Assembly: GCA_005808665.1 (NCBI GenBank)
Contig: SYLG01000013.1
Coordinates: 1-64,000, forward strand
DNA: 64,000 nt
DNA from: Planctomycetia bacterium
Lineage (GTDB): Bacteria; Planctomycetota; Planctomycetia; Gemmatales; Gemmataceae
Reading direction: 5' to 3'
The notes under the pieces are model-generated. The model ran no database searches. It saw only the letters and a list, made by a program, of their open reading frames with translations, and was not told the DNA's origin. How positions within the stretch are numbered: the first letter of the stretch is position 1; every line of letters starts with the position of its first letter. Made by a program: the position numbers and the translations under genes. Below are positions 28,458 to 37,752 of this stretch, piece by piece.

Positions 28458-28501
28458 GCCATTTAACCCCACTTCCACCCACTGAATCCCACTTCTACCC
28501 A
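28458..28501 (-). promoter_or_regulatory. MraZ box array: four TGGG repeats (plus degenerate TGGC) at 10-bp period
   Basis: Minus strand TGGGTAGAAG TGGGATTCAG TGGGTGGAAG TGGGGTTAAA TGGC; CCCA on + at 28468, 28478, 28488, 28498. Confidence 0.88.
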
Positions 28502-28550
28502 AACTAACGATACAATCCCTCCATGGCAACCTTTACTTTCCAAACAAAAC

Positions 28551-28597
28551 AAAAAAAAACTCTGCACAGCTCTCAAGTTGGGAGAACTGTTAGAGTT
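28551..28597 (-). terminator. Intrinsic terminator for the minus-strand gene 28663..29205
   Basis: Minus strand AACTCT-A-ACAGTTCTC-CCAACTT-GAGAGCTGT-GC-AGAGTT followed by long T run. Confidence 0.8.
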
Positions 28598-28662
28598 CTG
28601 GCGAAGTTACAAATCGCCAATTTTTTGGATCAACCGATGCACACTGCTTGGGATCGTGGCCT

Positions 28663-29205
28663 TTAGCGGCTTTGGCGAACCTGAATCGCTTTTGCCAGAC
28701 AGCCTTCAATAGCATCAAACTCGGTTGTCCCCGAGCCTTCCACAAGAATCAAGGCTCCCTGGTTGGTATTCAGCTGGCAAGTAAAGCGGTGGCGACCCGG
28801 TTGGTATTCTTCATGTTGAAACGAGCGAATTCCCAATGCCTTGATTCGATTTCGAACCCCCAACCAATCCACCTCATGGGATGGTTGGGAGGGTCTCACC
28901 AATCCAAAGGATTCTGGACCGGGCAAATAAATGGGCGAGCGGGCGGAATGGTTTACCTGGGCCAAAGGGGTTGGCCCAAGATTAAGTGGGGCAACAGGTT
29001 GGTTCCTTTTCAGGGATCCATTCATTGCTCCCCCATTGGTTTGGTCCAATTCTTGCCTAACACCCAAGGGAACCTTGGTGGGTTGGGAAGCGGGAAGGTG
29101 AGCCGCCATGGTTGCCATTACCATGGCCGGGGGAGCAATGTAATTGGCTCCCGGTTGGGTAGGCATACCCGGTTGTTGAAAAGCAGGCGCATTTCCTCCC
29201 CCCAA
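28663..29205 (-). CDS. Hypothetical secreted protein, main open part (see finding on upstream in-frame TGA)
   Basis: Open frame followed by strong terminator; same frame as upstream signal-peptide-like ORF 29377..29646. Confidence 0.5.
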   Translation of the reverse strand: MGGGNAPAFQQPGMPTQPGANYIAPPAMVMATMAAHLPASQPTKVPLGVRQELDQTNGGAMNGSLKRNQPVAPLNLGPTPLAQVNHSARSPIYLPGPESFGLVRPSQPSHEVDWLGVRNRIKALGIRSFQHEEYQPGRHRFTCQLNTNQGALILVEGSGTTEFDAIEGCLAKAIQVRQSR

Positions 29206-29707
29206 AACAATGCGATGGGGAGCAGGTTGGTTTGGCTGGATTGGATTAAACCCTTGGGATACCGAAACCCCTTGGACAGGGCCGTAGTAAGGCCCGGTTC
29301 CTGGTTGGGGAATCAGGTTCGAAAGGTATCCAGGCGAACCGCCTGGTGCCGGTGTCGGACAACCGGCGAGAGGAGGTCAACCCGCCCCTAAACGGGCCGG
29401 TGCCGCGGCAATATGCAAGAAGGAGGGCAACAGAGCGAGTAGCCATTTGCACGCAATTCGCTTCATAAAAGGCATCCTTGCCAACCCATGAATCGCATGC
29501 TTTCCTGGAATCGTTCCGGGAAAGAATTCCCACCCGCACCTTCCTTGGCACAGGCGGAAAACCACGCGTGAGGGATTCGTATAACCAGCCTTGCTGACGC
29601 AATAAAGGCCAAAATCCCAGACCCCCCAGTTTTGCCTATTTTGCAAAAAGGTAAGTAGTTTTTACAAAAACTGATAGGGATACTTGGAACCGGTTTGGGG
29701 GTGATTC

Positions 29708-30940
29708 GTGGCACATGCAGTTGTGGTGGGTGGTGGACTCATTGGCCTGGCCACGGCCCGGGAACTTTTGCAAAGGGGCCTAAAAGTTACTGTGGTGGAA
29801 AAGGAACCTCGCCCCGGAGCCCACCAAAGCTCCCATAATTCGGGTGTCCTTCATTGTGGCCTCTATTATCAACCTGGTTCCCTCAAGGCCAGGATGGCGG
29901 TGGAAGGCATTGCTTCAATGACCCACTACTGTGTCAAAAAAGGAATCCCGCACGAAATATGCGGCAAGCTGGTGGTGGCCGCCGATCCTCCGGAAATCCC
30001 CCGGATGGAAGCACTTCTGGAGAGGGGAAAGGCAAACGGATTGGTGGGGCTGGAATGCCTAACCTCCGAACAGGCCAAACGCATTGAACCCGGAATTCGG
30101 TGTGCTGGAGCCCTTCGGGTGCCTCAGGAAGGTATTGTGGATTATGGCTTGGTGGCCCGAGCCTATGTTCAGGATATTAAAGACCTTGGTGGTAAACTTT
30201 GGTTGGCCTCCAAGGTTTGCTCGCTGGAAAACAACGGGAAAATCTGGCGTATTGGTTTGGCAGCGCCAGGATCACAAGCGGCAAAAGGACAGGAGTCTGA
30301 CGCGATCCTTGCGGACAGCGTTGTGAATTGTGGGGGGCTTCATTGTGACCGGATAGCAATGATGGCAGGGCTTCGACCCGCAAATCGAATTGTCCCTTTT
30401 CGGGGGCAATATTGGAAGCTTCATTCCCGTTGGGAGGGTCGGGTGAAAAACCTGATTTATCCGGTTCCCAACCCGGAACTGCCGTTTCTGGGGGTCCACC
30501 TGACCCGGATGATTCAGGGGGGCATTGAGGTCGGACCCAATGCTTTTCTTGCTTTTGGACGGGAAAGCTACACTTTTTTTCAACCCAATTTGCGGGACCT
30601 CTGGGATGCGATTACTTTCCCTGGCCTTTGGCGTTTCATGGGAAAATATCCCAAAGTGACCTTGCATGAATTGTTTCTTACTTTCTCCCGCAAAGTGTTT
30701 GCCAGGGAGGTATCCCGATTGGTACCGGGGATAACCCCCGGGGACTTGCAACTCGGATTATCAGGCATTCGGGCCCAAGCCATGCGCCCCGATGGTACAT
30801 TGGTTCAGGATTTCGATCTGGCCTACCAACCCGGAATACTCCATGTCCTGAATGCCCCAAGCCCCGGAGCGACGGCAAGTTTGGCGATTGCAAGTCATCT
30901 GGCCCTTGAATCCCAAAAAACCATGGACATGAGCTCCTGA
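29708..30940 (+). CDS. lhgO: L-2-hydroxyglutarate oxidase (FAD-dependent)
   Basis: VVVGGGLIGLATARELLQRG, HQSSHNSGVLHCGLYYQPGSLKA, GIRAQAM. Confidence 0.92.
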   Translation: MAHAVVVGGGLIGLATARELLQRGLKVTVVEKEPRPGAHQSSHNSGVLHCGLYYQPGSLKARMAVEGIASMTHYCVKKGIPHEICGKLVVAADPPEIPRMEALLERGKANGLVGLECLTSEQAKRIEPGIRCAGALRVPQEGIVDYGLVARAYVQDIKDLGGKLWLASKVCSLENNGKIWRIGLAAPGSQAAKGQESDAILADSVVNCGGLHCDRIAMMAGLRPANRIVPFRGQYWKLHSRWEGRVKNLIYPVPNPELPFLGVHLTRMIQGGIEVGPNAFLAFGRESYTFFQPNLRDLWDAITFPGLWRFMGKYPKVTLHELFLTFSRKVFAREVSRLVPGITPGDLQLGLSGIRAQAMRPDGTLVQDFDLAYQPGILHVLNAPSPGATASLAIASHLALESQKTMDMSS

Positions 30941-31518
30941 TGGAAGCCAACCGCCAAAACAGGGCTGTTTTTCTTGACAAGGACGGCACGCTTATGGAGG
31001 ATATTCCTTACAATAGCGATCCAAAAAGGTTTGTTTTTTCGCCAGGCGTGGTGGATGGGCTTGGACTCCTGGCCCAAGCGGGCTTCCGATTGGTTATTGT
31101 CAGCAATCAATCAGGCGTAGCCCGGGGCCACTTTGATGTTTCCGCCCTCTTACCCATGGAGGAACGGTTAAGAGAAATGTTTTCCGCGGAAGGACTTGTG
31201 CTTGATGGGATTTATTGGTGTCCCCATTTTCCAGGGGGTGCAAATCCCCAATTTGGGATACCATGTTCGTGTCGCAAACCCGCACCCGGGATGATTTTCA
31301 AAGCAGGAACAGATTTATGCCTTGATTTGAAGGGTTCCTGGATGATTGGTGACCGGGAATCGGATGTCCAATCCGCTCACAACGCCGGGTGCCATTCCGC
31401 CTTTTTGCACAATATCGTAGACAAAGAAATTGACCCACTACCGGACCTGGTTAGTACAACTTTTTTGGATTTGGCCCGGAAAATCGTTTCCCACACCATT
31501 GAGACACTCCCTTTATGA
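30940..31518 (+). CDS. gmhB: HAD-IIIA phosphatase, GmhB-like (D-glycero-D-manno-heptose 1,7-bisphosphate 7-phosphatase)
   Basis: AVFLDKDGTLMEDIPYNSDP, SNQSGVARG, CPHFPG...CSCRKPAPGM, MIGDRESDVQSA. Confidence 0.85.
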   Translation: MEANRQNRAVFLDKDGTLMEDIPYNSDPKRFVFSPGVVDGLGLLAQAGFRLVIVSNQSGVARGHFDVSALLPMEERLREMFSAEGLVLDGIYWCPHFPGGANPQFGIPCSCRKPAPGMIFKAGTDLCLDLKGSWMIGDRESDVQSAHNAGCHSAFLHNIVDKEIDPLPDLVSTTFLDLARKIVSHTIETLPL

Positions 31519-32240
31519 CCGCTAAACTCCCACCAAACCATTCAGAAAATGGAGGTTCCCCAAAAACCAAACCACGCCGATTACTGCTTTTTTTGTTTGG
31601 CTTCGTTTTGGTTACCGGGGCCTTGGCCTTGTTTCATGCTCCCTTGCTGCGTTTGGCGGCATCGTCGTTTGTGTGCCATGATTCCTTGCCAAAAGGCGAA
31701 TTTGGCACCCTTTTGTTGGAATTTCCCCAATGGTCGAAATCCTATGACCAAATACGGGATATAACGGGCCCAAAGGGGGTTGTTGTCCTTGTAAAAGGGA
31801 AACCAACCCGCCTCATGCGGTTAGGCCTGGAGGGGCCATGGTGGGAAACTGATATAACCCAACTCAAAAAACGGAACATTACGAACCTTGCCTTTTTAGA
31901 CGCCCCCAAGGCGAAATATTCTTATCAATTTGTTCCCTTCGTTGCCCAATGGCTCGATGAGCACCCAAACCATTCGCTTGTAGTTTGCCATAGCCGTTTT
32001 TTTGGATATATTTTATCTCGAATTTTGTCAAGGCATTTAAGCATTTCCCAATTTCAACGCCTGGCAATGGTCCCGGTCGATGACCCGGATTACGATCCCA
32101 ACTTTTGGTGGCAAAAGAAAGAAGGTCAAGGTGCGATTATTGGCGCATTTACCGAATTGGCTTTTGATATCCTTTTGGGAGATGGGGTCGCCCCAGGGCC
32201 AGACTGGGACCCCAAAGCCTATGAGGAGTCCTTGCCATGA
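31515..32240 (+). CDS. Membrane-anchored hypothetical protein, divergent relative of the next YdcF/DUF218-like protein
   Basis: ATGA overlap on both sides; similar C-terminal layout to 32237..32848 (WLDEHPNHSLVVCHSRF...WWQKKEGQGAIIGAFTELAFDI). Confidence 0.6.
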   Translation: MTAKLPPNHSENGGSPKTKPRRLLLFLFGFVLVTGALALFHAPLLRLAASSFVCHDSLPKGEFGTLLLEFPQWSKSYDQIRDITGPKGVVVLVKGKPTRLMRLGLEGPWWETDITQLKKRNITNLAFLDAPKAKYSYQFVPFVAQWLDEHPNHSLVVCHSRFFGYILSRILSRHLSISQFQRLAMVPVDDPDYDPNFWWQKKEGQGAIIGAFTELAFDILLGDGVAPGPDWDPKAYEESLP

Positions 32241-32848
32241 AGGGCCTCTTCAGATGGGGAATTCGCTTTACTCTCGGTTTTTTTCTTCTGGTCATTGGCC
32301 TAACTGCCGCATTCCTTCAAACACCCCGGTGGTTGAATGTTTCTGAGCCTGTGCAGAAGGTAAGTGCGGTCCTGGCCCTTGGTGGCGGTGCCGAACAAAG
32401 GCCCTTTGCCGCTGCCGCAATCCATAAAAAAGGCCTTACAGGGATCCTTTTGGTTCCTCAAACGAAAGACAAAACTGCCCAACTCGAAGGCTTGGGTGAA
32501 AACGAAGCGGTTCGCTATCGCCGTATTTGGAAAAGCTTGGGCGTTCCGGATACGAATATCGAGGCTTTGCCCGGGTCTGCCGACAGCACCCGCGATGAAG
32601 CCAGATTGTTAAAAACCTGGCTTGGGGAACATCCTGGGGACACCGTAGGTATCATCACCCACACCTCCCACACCCGCCGCACCCGCCTCTTATTCACCCG
32701 CATTTTGGGTCCTGATGCAGAAAGGGTCCACTTTTTTGGGATAGAATCCGACGGTTTCCGGGAAGACGGTTGGTGGAAAGTTCCCGATTTTGCCCAAATG
32801 TATTTTTTTGAATGTCTCAAACTTATGACCCAAGCCATAACCGGATGA
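32237..32848 (+). CDS. YdcF/DUF218 (ElyC/SanA)-like membrane-anchored protein
   Basis: SAVLALGGGAEQRPFAAAAIHKKG, STRDEARLLKTWLGEHPGDTVGIITHTSHTRRTRLLF. Confidence 0.78.
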   Translation: MKGLFRWGIRFTLGFFLLVIGLTAAFLQTPRWLNVSEPVQKVSAVLALGGGAEQRPFAAAAIHKKGLTGILLVPQTKDKTAQLEGLGENEAVRYRRIWKSLGVPDTNIEALPGSADSTRDEARLLKTWLGEHPGDTVGIITHTSHTRRTRLLFTRILGPDAERVHFFGIESDGFREDGWWKVPDFAQMYFFECLKLMTQAITG

Positions 32849-32874
32849 TTTTTGGGAATAGGAAACTTTAGTTC

Positions 32875-34122
32875 ATGTCCAAGCAAATCCAGAAGGAGAA
32901 ACCTGCAAACATGGAGCGCGAGTTTGCCGTGGAGGTTGTGAAAAAACTTGTCGAAAAAGGTCACACCGCCTTTTTCGCCGGAGGCTGTGTTCGCGATGAA
33001 CTTTTGGGTTTGGTTCCTTTTGACTTTGATGTGGCCTCCTCGGCATCCCCAGATCAGGTCCGCATAATTTTCCCCAGAAGCTTGCCCGTGGGGGTAGCCT
33101 TTGGTGTTGTCGATGTCCTTGGGCCCAAGGTGGCCGGTCGCACGATTCATGTTCAGGTTTCCACTTTTCGAAGCGACGGGGCTTACATCAACGGGAGGCA
33201 TCCGGAATCGGTTCATTTTGGCTCGGCGGAAGAGGATGCCCAAAGGCGGGATTTCACTATCAATGGCTTGTATTGCGATCCCATCAACCTCCAGATAATT
33301 GATTATGTGGGAGGACGAAAGGACCTTGATCAACGGATTTTGCGGGCGATTGGGAATGCGACGGACCGTTTTCGGGAAGATCGCCTTCGCCTCCTAAGGG
33401 CCGCCCGTATGGCCGCCCGATTTACCCTGGATGTTGATCAGAATACAGAAGATGCCATTCGGGAAAATGCCCCCGGGATTACCCTTGTCTCCCCCGAAAG
33501 GATTGCCGATGAACTGAGGCGAATGCTGGGCCACCCATCCAGGGCACAGGCCCTATCGCTTCTCTGTCGATGGAACCTATTTCAAACCATTTTTCCGTCG
33601 TTTTCCATCCCTAACGAGGAGACCTTTGCCAGCGTCACCCGCCTTCAACCTCATGCGACCTTTGTCAGTGTCATTGCCTTGTTGTTGCCGAATGTAAATG
33701 AAGCCAAGCAAATAGGCATCGGTCTCCGGTTATCCAATTCGGAAGTGCGAGATATCGTTTGGTTGGTTTCCAATCTGGATTTGGTTGGCAAGGCCAACCG
33801 CCTTCCCAATCATCAACTATTTCCCATTCTGGACCATCCCCTTTGCGAAATCCTTTTGGACCTGGAAAAAGCCCGGTTTCCAAATGGGGCCGAAGGTGTG
33901 GGGCTAAATTGGTGCCTTAGCCTTTTGAAAAATCCCCCGGTGGGAGGCTTTTCTCCTCCACCTTTTGTAAATGGAAGTCAACTCATCCAAATCGGTTTGA
34001 AACCTGGACCCGCTTTTTCCTTTGTGTTGGAAGAGGTAAGAAATGCCCAATTGGATGGCCTGGTTACCCAACCGCATGAAGCATTAAAAATGGCCACAAG
34101 TATATATAAAAGATTGACTTAA
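32875..34122 (+). CDS. cca: CCA tRNA nucleotidyltransferase / poly(A) polymerase family protein
   Basis: AFFAGGCVRDELLGLVPFDFDVASSASPDQV, AEEDAQRRDFTINGLYCDP, RFREDRLRLLRAARMAARF. Confidence 0.92.
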   Translation: MSKQIQKEKPANMEREFAVEVVKKLVEKGHTAFFAGGCVRDELLGLVPFDFDVASSASPDQVRIIFPRSLPVGVAFGVVDVLGPKVAGRTIHVQVSTFRSDGAYINGRHPESVHFGSAEEDAQRRDFTINGLYCDPINLQIIDYVGGRKDLDQRILRAIGNATDRFREDRLRLLRAARMAARFTLDVDQNTEDAIRENAPGITLVSPERIADELRRMLGHPSRAQALSLLCRWNLFQTIFPSFSIPNEETFASVTRLQPHATFVSVIALLLPNVNEAKQIGIGLRLSNSEVRDIVWLVSNLDLVGKANRLPNHQLFPILDHPLCEILLDLEKARFPNGAEGVGLNWCLSLLKNPPVGGFSPPPFVNGSQLIQIGLKPGPAFSFVLEEVRNAQLDGLVTQPHEALKMATSIYKRLT

Positions 34123-34221
34123 GGAAATATTTATGAATTACCTTGCGTTCGACCGATCACAGGATAGGATGACATCCGTACACTATATTTGCTCCGACCC
34201 CAAAAGATGAGGATTCCCGCC

Positions 34222-35310
34222 ATGGCAGACCCAGCCCAAGACCGCGAATTGAAAACCGCTCTTTCCCAAATTGAAAAGCAATTTGGCAAAGGGTCGATTA
34301 TGCAGCTTGGAGGAAGTGCCAACGCCCATGAAATTACAGGCATCTCGACCGGAGCCCTTTCGCTGGATATTGCCTTGGGGGGCAAAGGTTTTCCCCGGGG
34401 AAGGATTGTGGAAATTTTTGGACCCGAGGCCTCCGGCAAAACTACGGTTGCCCTTCATGCGGTTGCGGAGGCCCAAAAAGGCGGAGGTGTAGCCGCCTTC
34501 ATTGATGCGGAACATGCTTTGGATCCAAGTTGGGCCCGTAGGATCGGGGTTGACCTTGAGTCCCTTTTGGTCAGCCAACCCTCCAATGCAGAGGAAGCAC
34601 TAAAAATTGCCGAAATGCTGATCAAATCCAATGCCGTGGATCTGATTGTGATCGACTCTGTGGCGGCCCTCGTCCCCAAATCCGAAGTCGAAGGGGAAAT
34701 CGGTGATTCTCATGTGGGCCTCCAGGCACGGCTAATGAGTCAGGCCATGCGCATCCTCACTCCTACCATTAGCCGTTCGAAATGCACCCTCATCTTTATC
34801 AACCAGATCCGGCAAAAAATTGGGGTAATGTTTGGCAGCCCTGAAACCACCTCGGGGGGTTTGGCTTTGAAGTTTTACGCCTCGGTCCGGCTTGACATTC
34901 GAAAAATTACCTCGATCAAAGATGGCGATGAAACCACCGGCAGCCGCGTTCGTGCCAGGGTGGTAAAGAATAAAGTGGCTCCCCCCTTCCGGGTGGCCGA
35001 ATTTGATTTGATGCACGATTGTGGCATTAGTCGGGAAGGAGATTTGATCGACCTTGCCATTGAGGAAAAACTGGTTGACAAATCGGGTGCCTGGATCAAC
35101 TATGGGGATACCCGGTTGGGACAGGGGCGCGAAAACTCCAAACAATTCCTTCGTGACAATCCCAAGCTTTACGAAGAAATCCGGCGCAAGATTCTGATGA
35201 AAAAGGACCTCTTGTCCGCTCCTGTTTCCACGGAACGGGCCGACTCCAGGCAAGATTTCTCCAAACCGGAAAAAGGAGAAAAAACCGAGGTTACCCCAAA
35301 AAAGAAATAG
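34222..35310 (+). CDS. recA: Recombinase RecA; likely start 34222 (ORF from 34189)
   Basis: [60 protein letters not shown]. Confidence 0.98.
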   Translation: MADPAQDRELKTALSQIEKQFGKGSIMQLGGSANAHEITGISTGALSLDIALGGKGFPRGRIVEIFGPEASGKTTVALHAVAEAQKGGGVAAFIDAEHALDPSWARRIGVDLESLLVSQPSNAEEALKIAEMLIKSNAVDLIVIDSVAALVPKSEVEGEIGDSHVGLQARLMSQAMRILTPTISRSKCTLIFINQIRQKIGVMFGSPETTSGGLALKFYASVRLDIRKITSIKDGDETTGSRVRARVVKNKVAPPFRVAEFDLMHDCGISREGDLIDLAIEEKLVDKSGAWINYGDTRLGQGRENSKQFLRDNPKLYEEIRRKILMKKDLLSAPVSTERADSRQDFSKPEKGEKTEVTPKKK

Positions 35311-35353
35311 GATAAAAGGAGTTCTTCCCGGGCCAATCCGGAGATTCCCCCGT

Positions 35354-36181
35354 ATGACCTTTCCCTATGCCATTTGCAATGAAACCTTTGACGGTTGGGA
35401 CCATGTTCGTTCCTGTGAGGTTGCCGCAAAAGTAGGATATAAGGCCCTTGAGGTGGCCCCTTTCACCTTGGCACCCCTCATTACCCAATGGGATTCCAGG
35501 GAACGGTCCGAGTATCGCCAATTGGTGGAATCAAACGGCCTTGAGGTCATCGGACTGCATTGGTTATTGGCGAAAACCCAAGGATTTCAGGTAACCAGTC
35601 CCAACCCCGATGTTCGTCAAAAAACGGCCCAATATATCGGTGAACTTGCGAAGGCTTGTCAAGATTTGGGGGGCCAAATGATGGTCTTTGGCTCACCCCT
35701 TCAGCGCAAAATTCCCGAAGGTTACACGGCTTCCGAGGCGCGGGAGTTTTTTGTGGATACCCTCGAACGAATCCTGCCTTTGTTGGAAAAAACCGAAATC
35801 TCTTTCCTCCTCGAACCCTTATCCAAAGAAGAAACCGATTTCCTCCTTACCGCGGAGGAGGCCTGCTCCATTCTTGATGATTTTAACCATCCCCTTTTGG
35901 GGCTGCACCTGGATGTGAAAGCAATGTCTTCCGAGGTGTCCACCATTCCGGAGATAATCGAGAAATCCTGGAGGCACCTTCGCCATTTTCACGCCAACGA
36001 CCCCAATCGCCGAGGTCCAGGATTTGGTAAAGTGGATTTTCGGCCTATCTTCGAAGCCCTTTACAAAATCCATTATCCCGGTTGGGTTTCCGTGGAAGTA
36101 TTTGATTATTTGCCCGATCCGGAAACCATTGCCCGGGAAAGTTTGTCCTACATGAGGCGTTGCGAACCTGTCTCGCCTTAA
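35354..36181 (+). CDS. Sugar phosphate isomerase/epimerase (xylose isomerase-like TIM barrel)
   Basis: TIM-barrel AP_endonuc_2-like sequence; HLDVKAMS, WRHLRHFHANDPNRRGPGFGKVDF, YPGWVSVEVF. Confidence 0.85.
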   Translation: MTFPYAICNETFDGWDHVRSCEVAAKVGYKALEVAPFTLAPLITQWDSRERSEYRQLVESNGLEVIGLHWLLAKTQGFQVTSPNPDVRQKTAQYIGELAKACQDLGGQMMVFGSPLQRKIPEGYTASEAREFFVDTLERILPLLEKTEISFLLEPLSKEETDFLLTAEEACSILDDFNHPLLGLHLDVKAMSSEVSTIPEIIEKSWRHLRHFHANDPNRRGPGFGKVDFRPIFEALYKIHYPGWVSVEVFDYLPDPETIARESLSYMRRCEPVSP

Positions 36182-36222
36182 CCCGTTTTTAGCTTATCGA
36201 TCCCTTTTTTCAGGAGTGGTTC

Positions 36223-36918
36223 ATGCGATTTATTGCCTCACTTGGCTATTGTTGCTTATTTGTTTCACTGTGCCAAGCTACTTCCTTGGCGGCGGATGAA
36301 TCCAAAGAGGCCCTGCAAAAATTACAGGAATTTGTGGGCCAATGGAAAGCATCCGGTGGCCCGGACGGTCGCAGTAAATCCGTACCCATTTGGTCGGAAA
36401 CCATCGAATGGGGTTGGAAATTCAAGAGCGAGGATGTTTCCCTGGTGATGAAAATCACCGGTGGAAAATACCTAAAGGGTGGAGAGCTTCGCTATATATC
36501 CGATAAAAAAATCTATCAACTCGATGCAGTTGATATTAAAGGCAATAAATTGGTTTTCACCGGGAAATTTGCCAAAGACATTCTAACTTTGGAAAGGTTA
36601 GATAAAAAATCGGATGAACGACAACAGTTGATTATGAATACTGCCGCCGAAGGTATCCGCTTTCTCTATCGCTTTAAAAAAGCAGAAGAGGGAAGAACTC
36701 TTTTTACCGGGGTGTACATCGTTCAGGCTACCAAAGAAGGGGAGAGCCTGGGGGCTGCCCAGAAAAAGAATGAATGTGTTGTTTCGGGTGGAGCGGGCAC
36801 CATGACCGTGAGCTTTAAAGGCGAAACTTTTTATGTTTGCTGTTCTGGTTGTGCTGACGCTTTCAAGGAAACCCCGGAAAAATACATTGCTGAATTCAAA
36901 GCCAAAAAGAAAAAATAA
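36223..36918 (+). CDS. Secreted protein with C-terminal YHS/TRASH-like metal-binding domain
   Basis: C-terminal CVVSGGAGTMTVSFKGETFYVCCSGCADAFKETPEKYIAEF; signal peptide. Confidence 0.75.
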   Translation: MRFIASLGYCCLFVSLCQATSLAADESKEALQKLQEFVGQWKASGGPDGRSKSVPIWSETIEWGWKFKSEDVSLVMKITGGKYLKGGELRYISDKKIYQLDAVDIKGNKLVFTGKFAKDILTLERLDKKSDERQQLIMNTAAEGIRFLYRFKKAEEGRTLFTGVYIVQATKEGESLGAAQKKNECVVSGGAGTMTVSFKGETFYVCCSGCADAFKETPEKYIAEFKAKKKK

Positions 36919-37079
36919 ACCTCCGTTTGTCCCAGGGAACAAATCCTTGATCTGACCCTTCGAATTGCATAGAATAACAAGGAAGATTTGGGGTGGTGTT
37001 GTCACCCCTCCCACCTTGGTGAGAATGACTGGGGATGACGATTGGAATCCCTGAATCGGTGTCCATTTAGGAGCTATAT

Positions 37080-37682
37080 ATGAGGTTTTCCCCCCGCTGG
37101 TTGCTAACCGGCCTGACAGGATCAGCTTTTTTACTTTCGTTTGGAATTCAATGGGTTCCACAGGCTCAAGCCCAGGACAAAAAGGAAATTGCCAAAAAAA
37201 TTCAGGCAACCGTTATCGCAACAGGCGAATCACTGGCTTCCGGTGACGCTTCCAAAGTCAAGGAACTTGAAAAATACGACCTCGATCCAATTATGCACTC
37301 CTTCAAACCGAGGGCCCGGGGAGGCATCGGATTTGGCCCCATGGCGGGCCTGGTTCCCCCCAATGAAGACGGATTGGAATCCAAACTGATTTCTTTGGCC
37401 AAGAAGCCTTTGAGCCCTGCGGATGCGGCCAAGTTTGAGAGTGCGATCAGCGTTGCCGCCCACCAGATCCTTGCCATCGGTTTGGTAAGTGACACCAAGT
37501 GGCCGGAAAACAAGGACAAATCCAAATCCAAAGAAAAATGGAGCGAATTCAACACCATAATGAAGGACAGTGCCAAGGACTTGGCTGCTGCCGCAAAGTC
37601 CAAGAACTCCGCCAAAATCAAGTCTTCGGCCTCGAGTCTCAATCGCTCGTGCAACGAATGCCACACCGCATTTCGGGATTAA
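37080..37682 (+). CDS. Secreted cytochrome c-prime-like protein (CxxCH at C-terminus)
   Basis: Signal peptide; helical body; C-terminal SLNRSCNECHTAFRD. Confidence 0.72.
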   Translation: MRFSPRWLLTGLTGSAFLLSFGIQWVPQAQAQDKKEIAKKIQATVIATGESLASGDASKVKELEKYDLDPIMHSFKPRARGGIGFGPMAGLVPPNEDGLESKLISLAKKPLSPADAAKFESAISVAAHQILAIGLVSDTKWPENKDKSKSKEKWSEFNTIMKDSAKDLAAAAKSKNSAKIKSSASSLNRSCNECHTAFRD

Positions 37683-37708
37683 ATTATTAACGGTGGTTAA
37701 ACATTGAG

Positions 37709-37743
37709 AAAGGCCCCTTGGGAAAATCCTGGGGCCTTTTTCA
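37709..37743. terminator. Bidirectional terminator between convergent cytochrome-like gene and accC
   Basis: GAAAGGCCCC...GGGGCCTTTTTC. Confidence 0.8.
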
Positions 37744-37752
37744 TTGGGAATA

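Noticed and set aside
32515-33333. 272-aa minus-strand ORF
   Set aside because: Antisense to the YdcF-like and CCA-transferase genes, no recognisable motifs.
34123-34222. LexA/SOS box upstream of recA
   Set aside because: Looked for a CGAAC-N4-GTTCG or CTG-N10-CAG type palindrome and saw none convincing.
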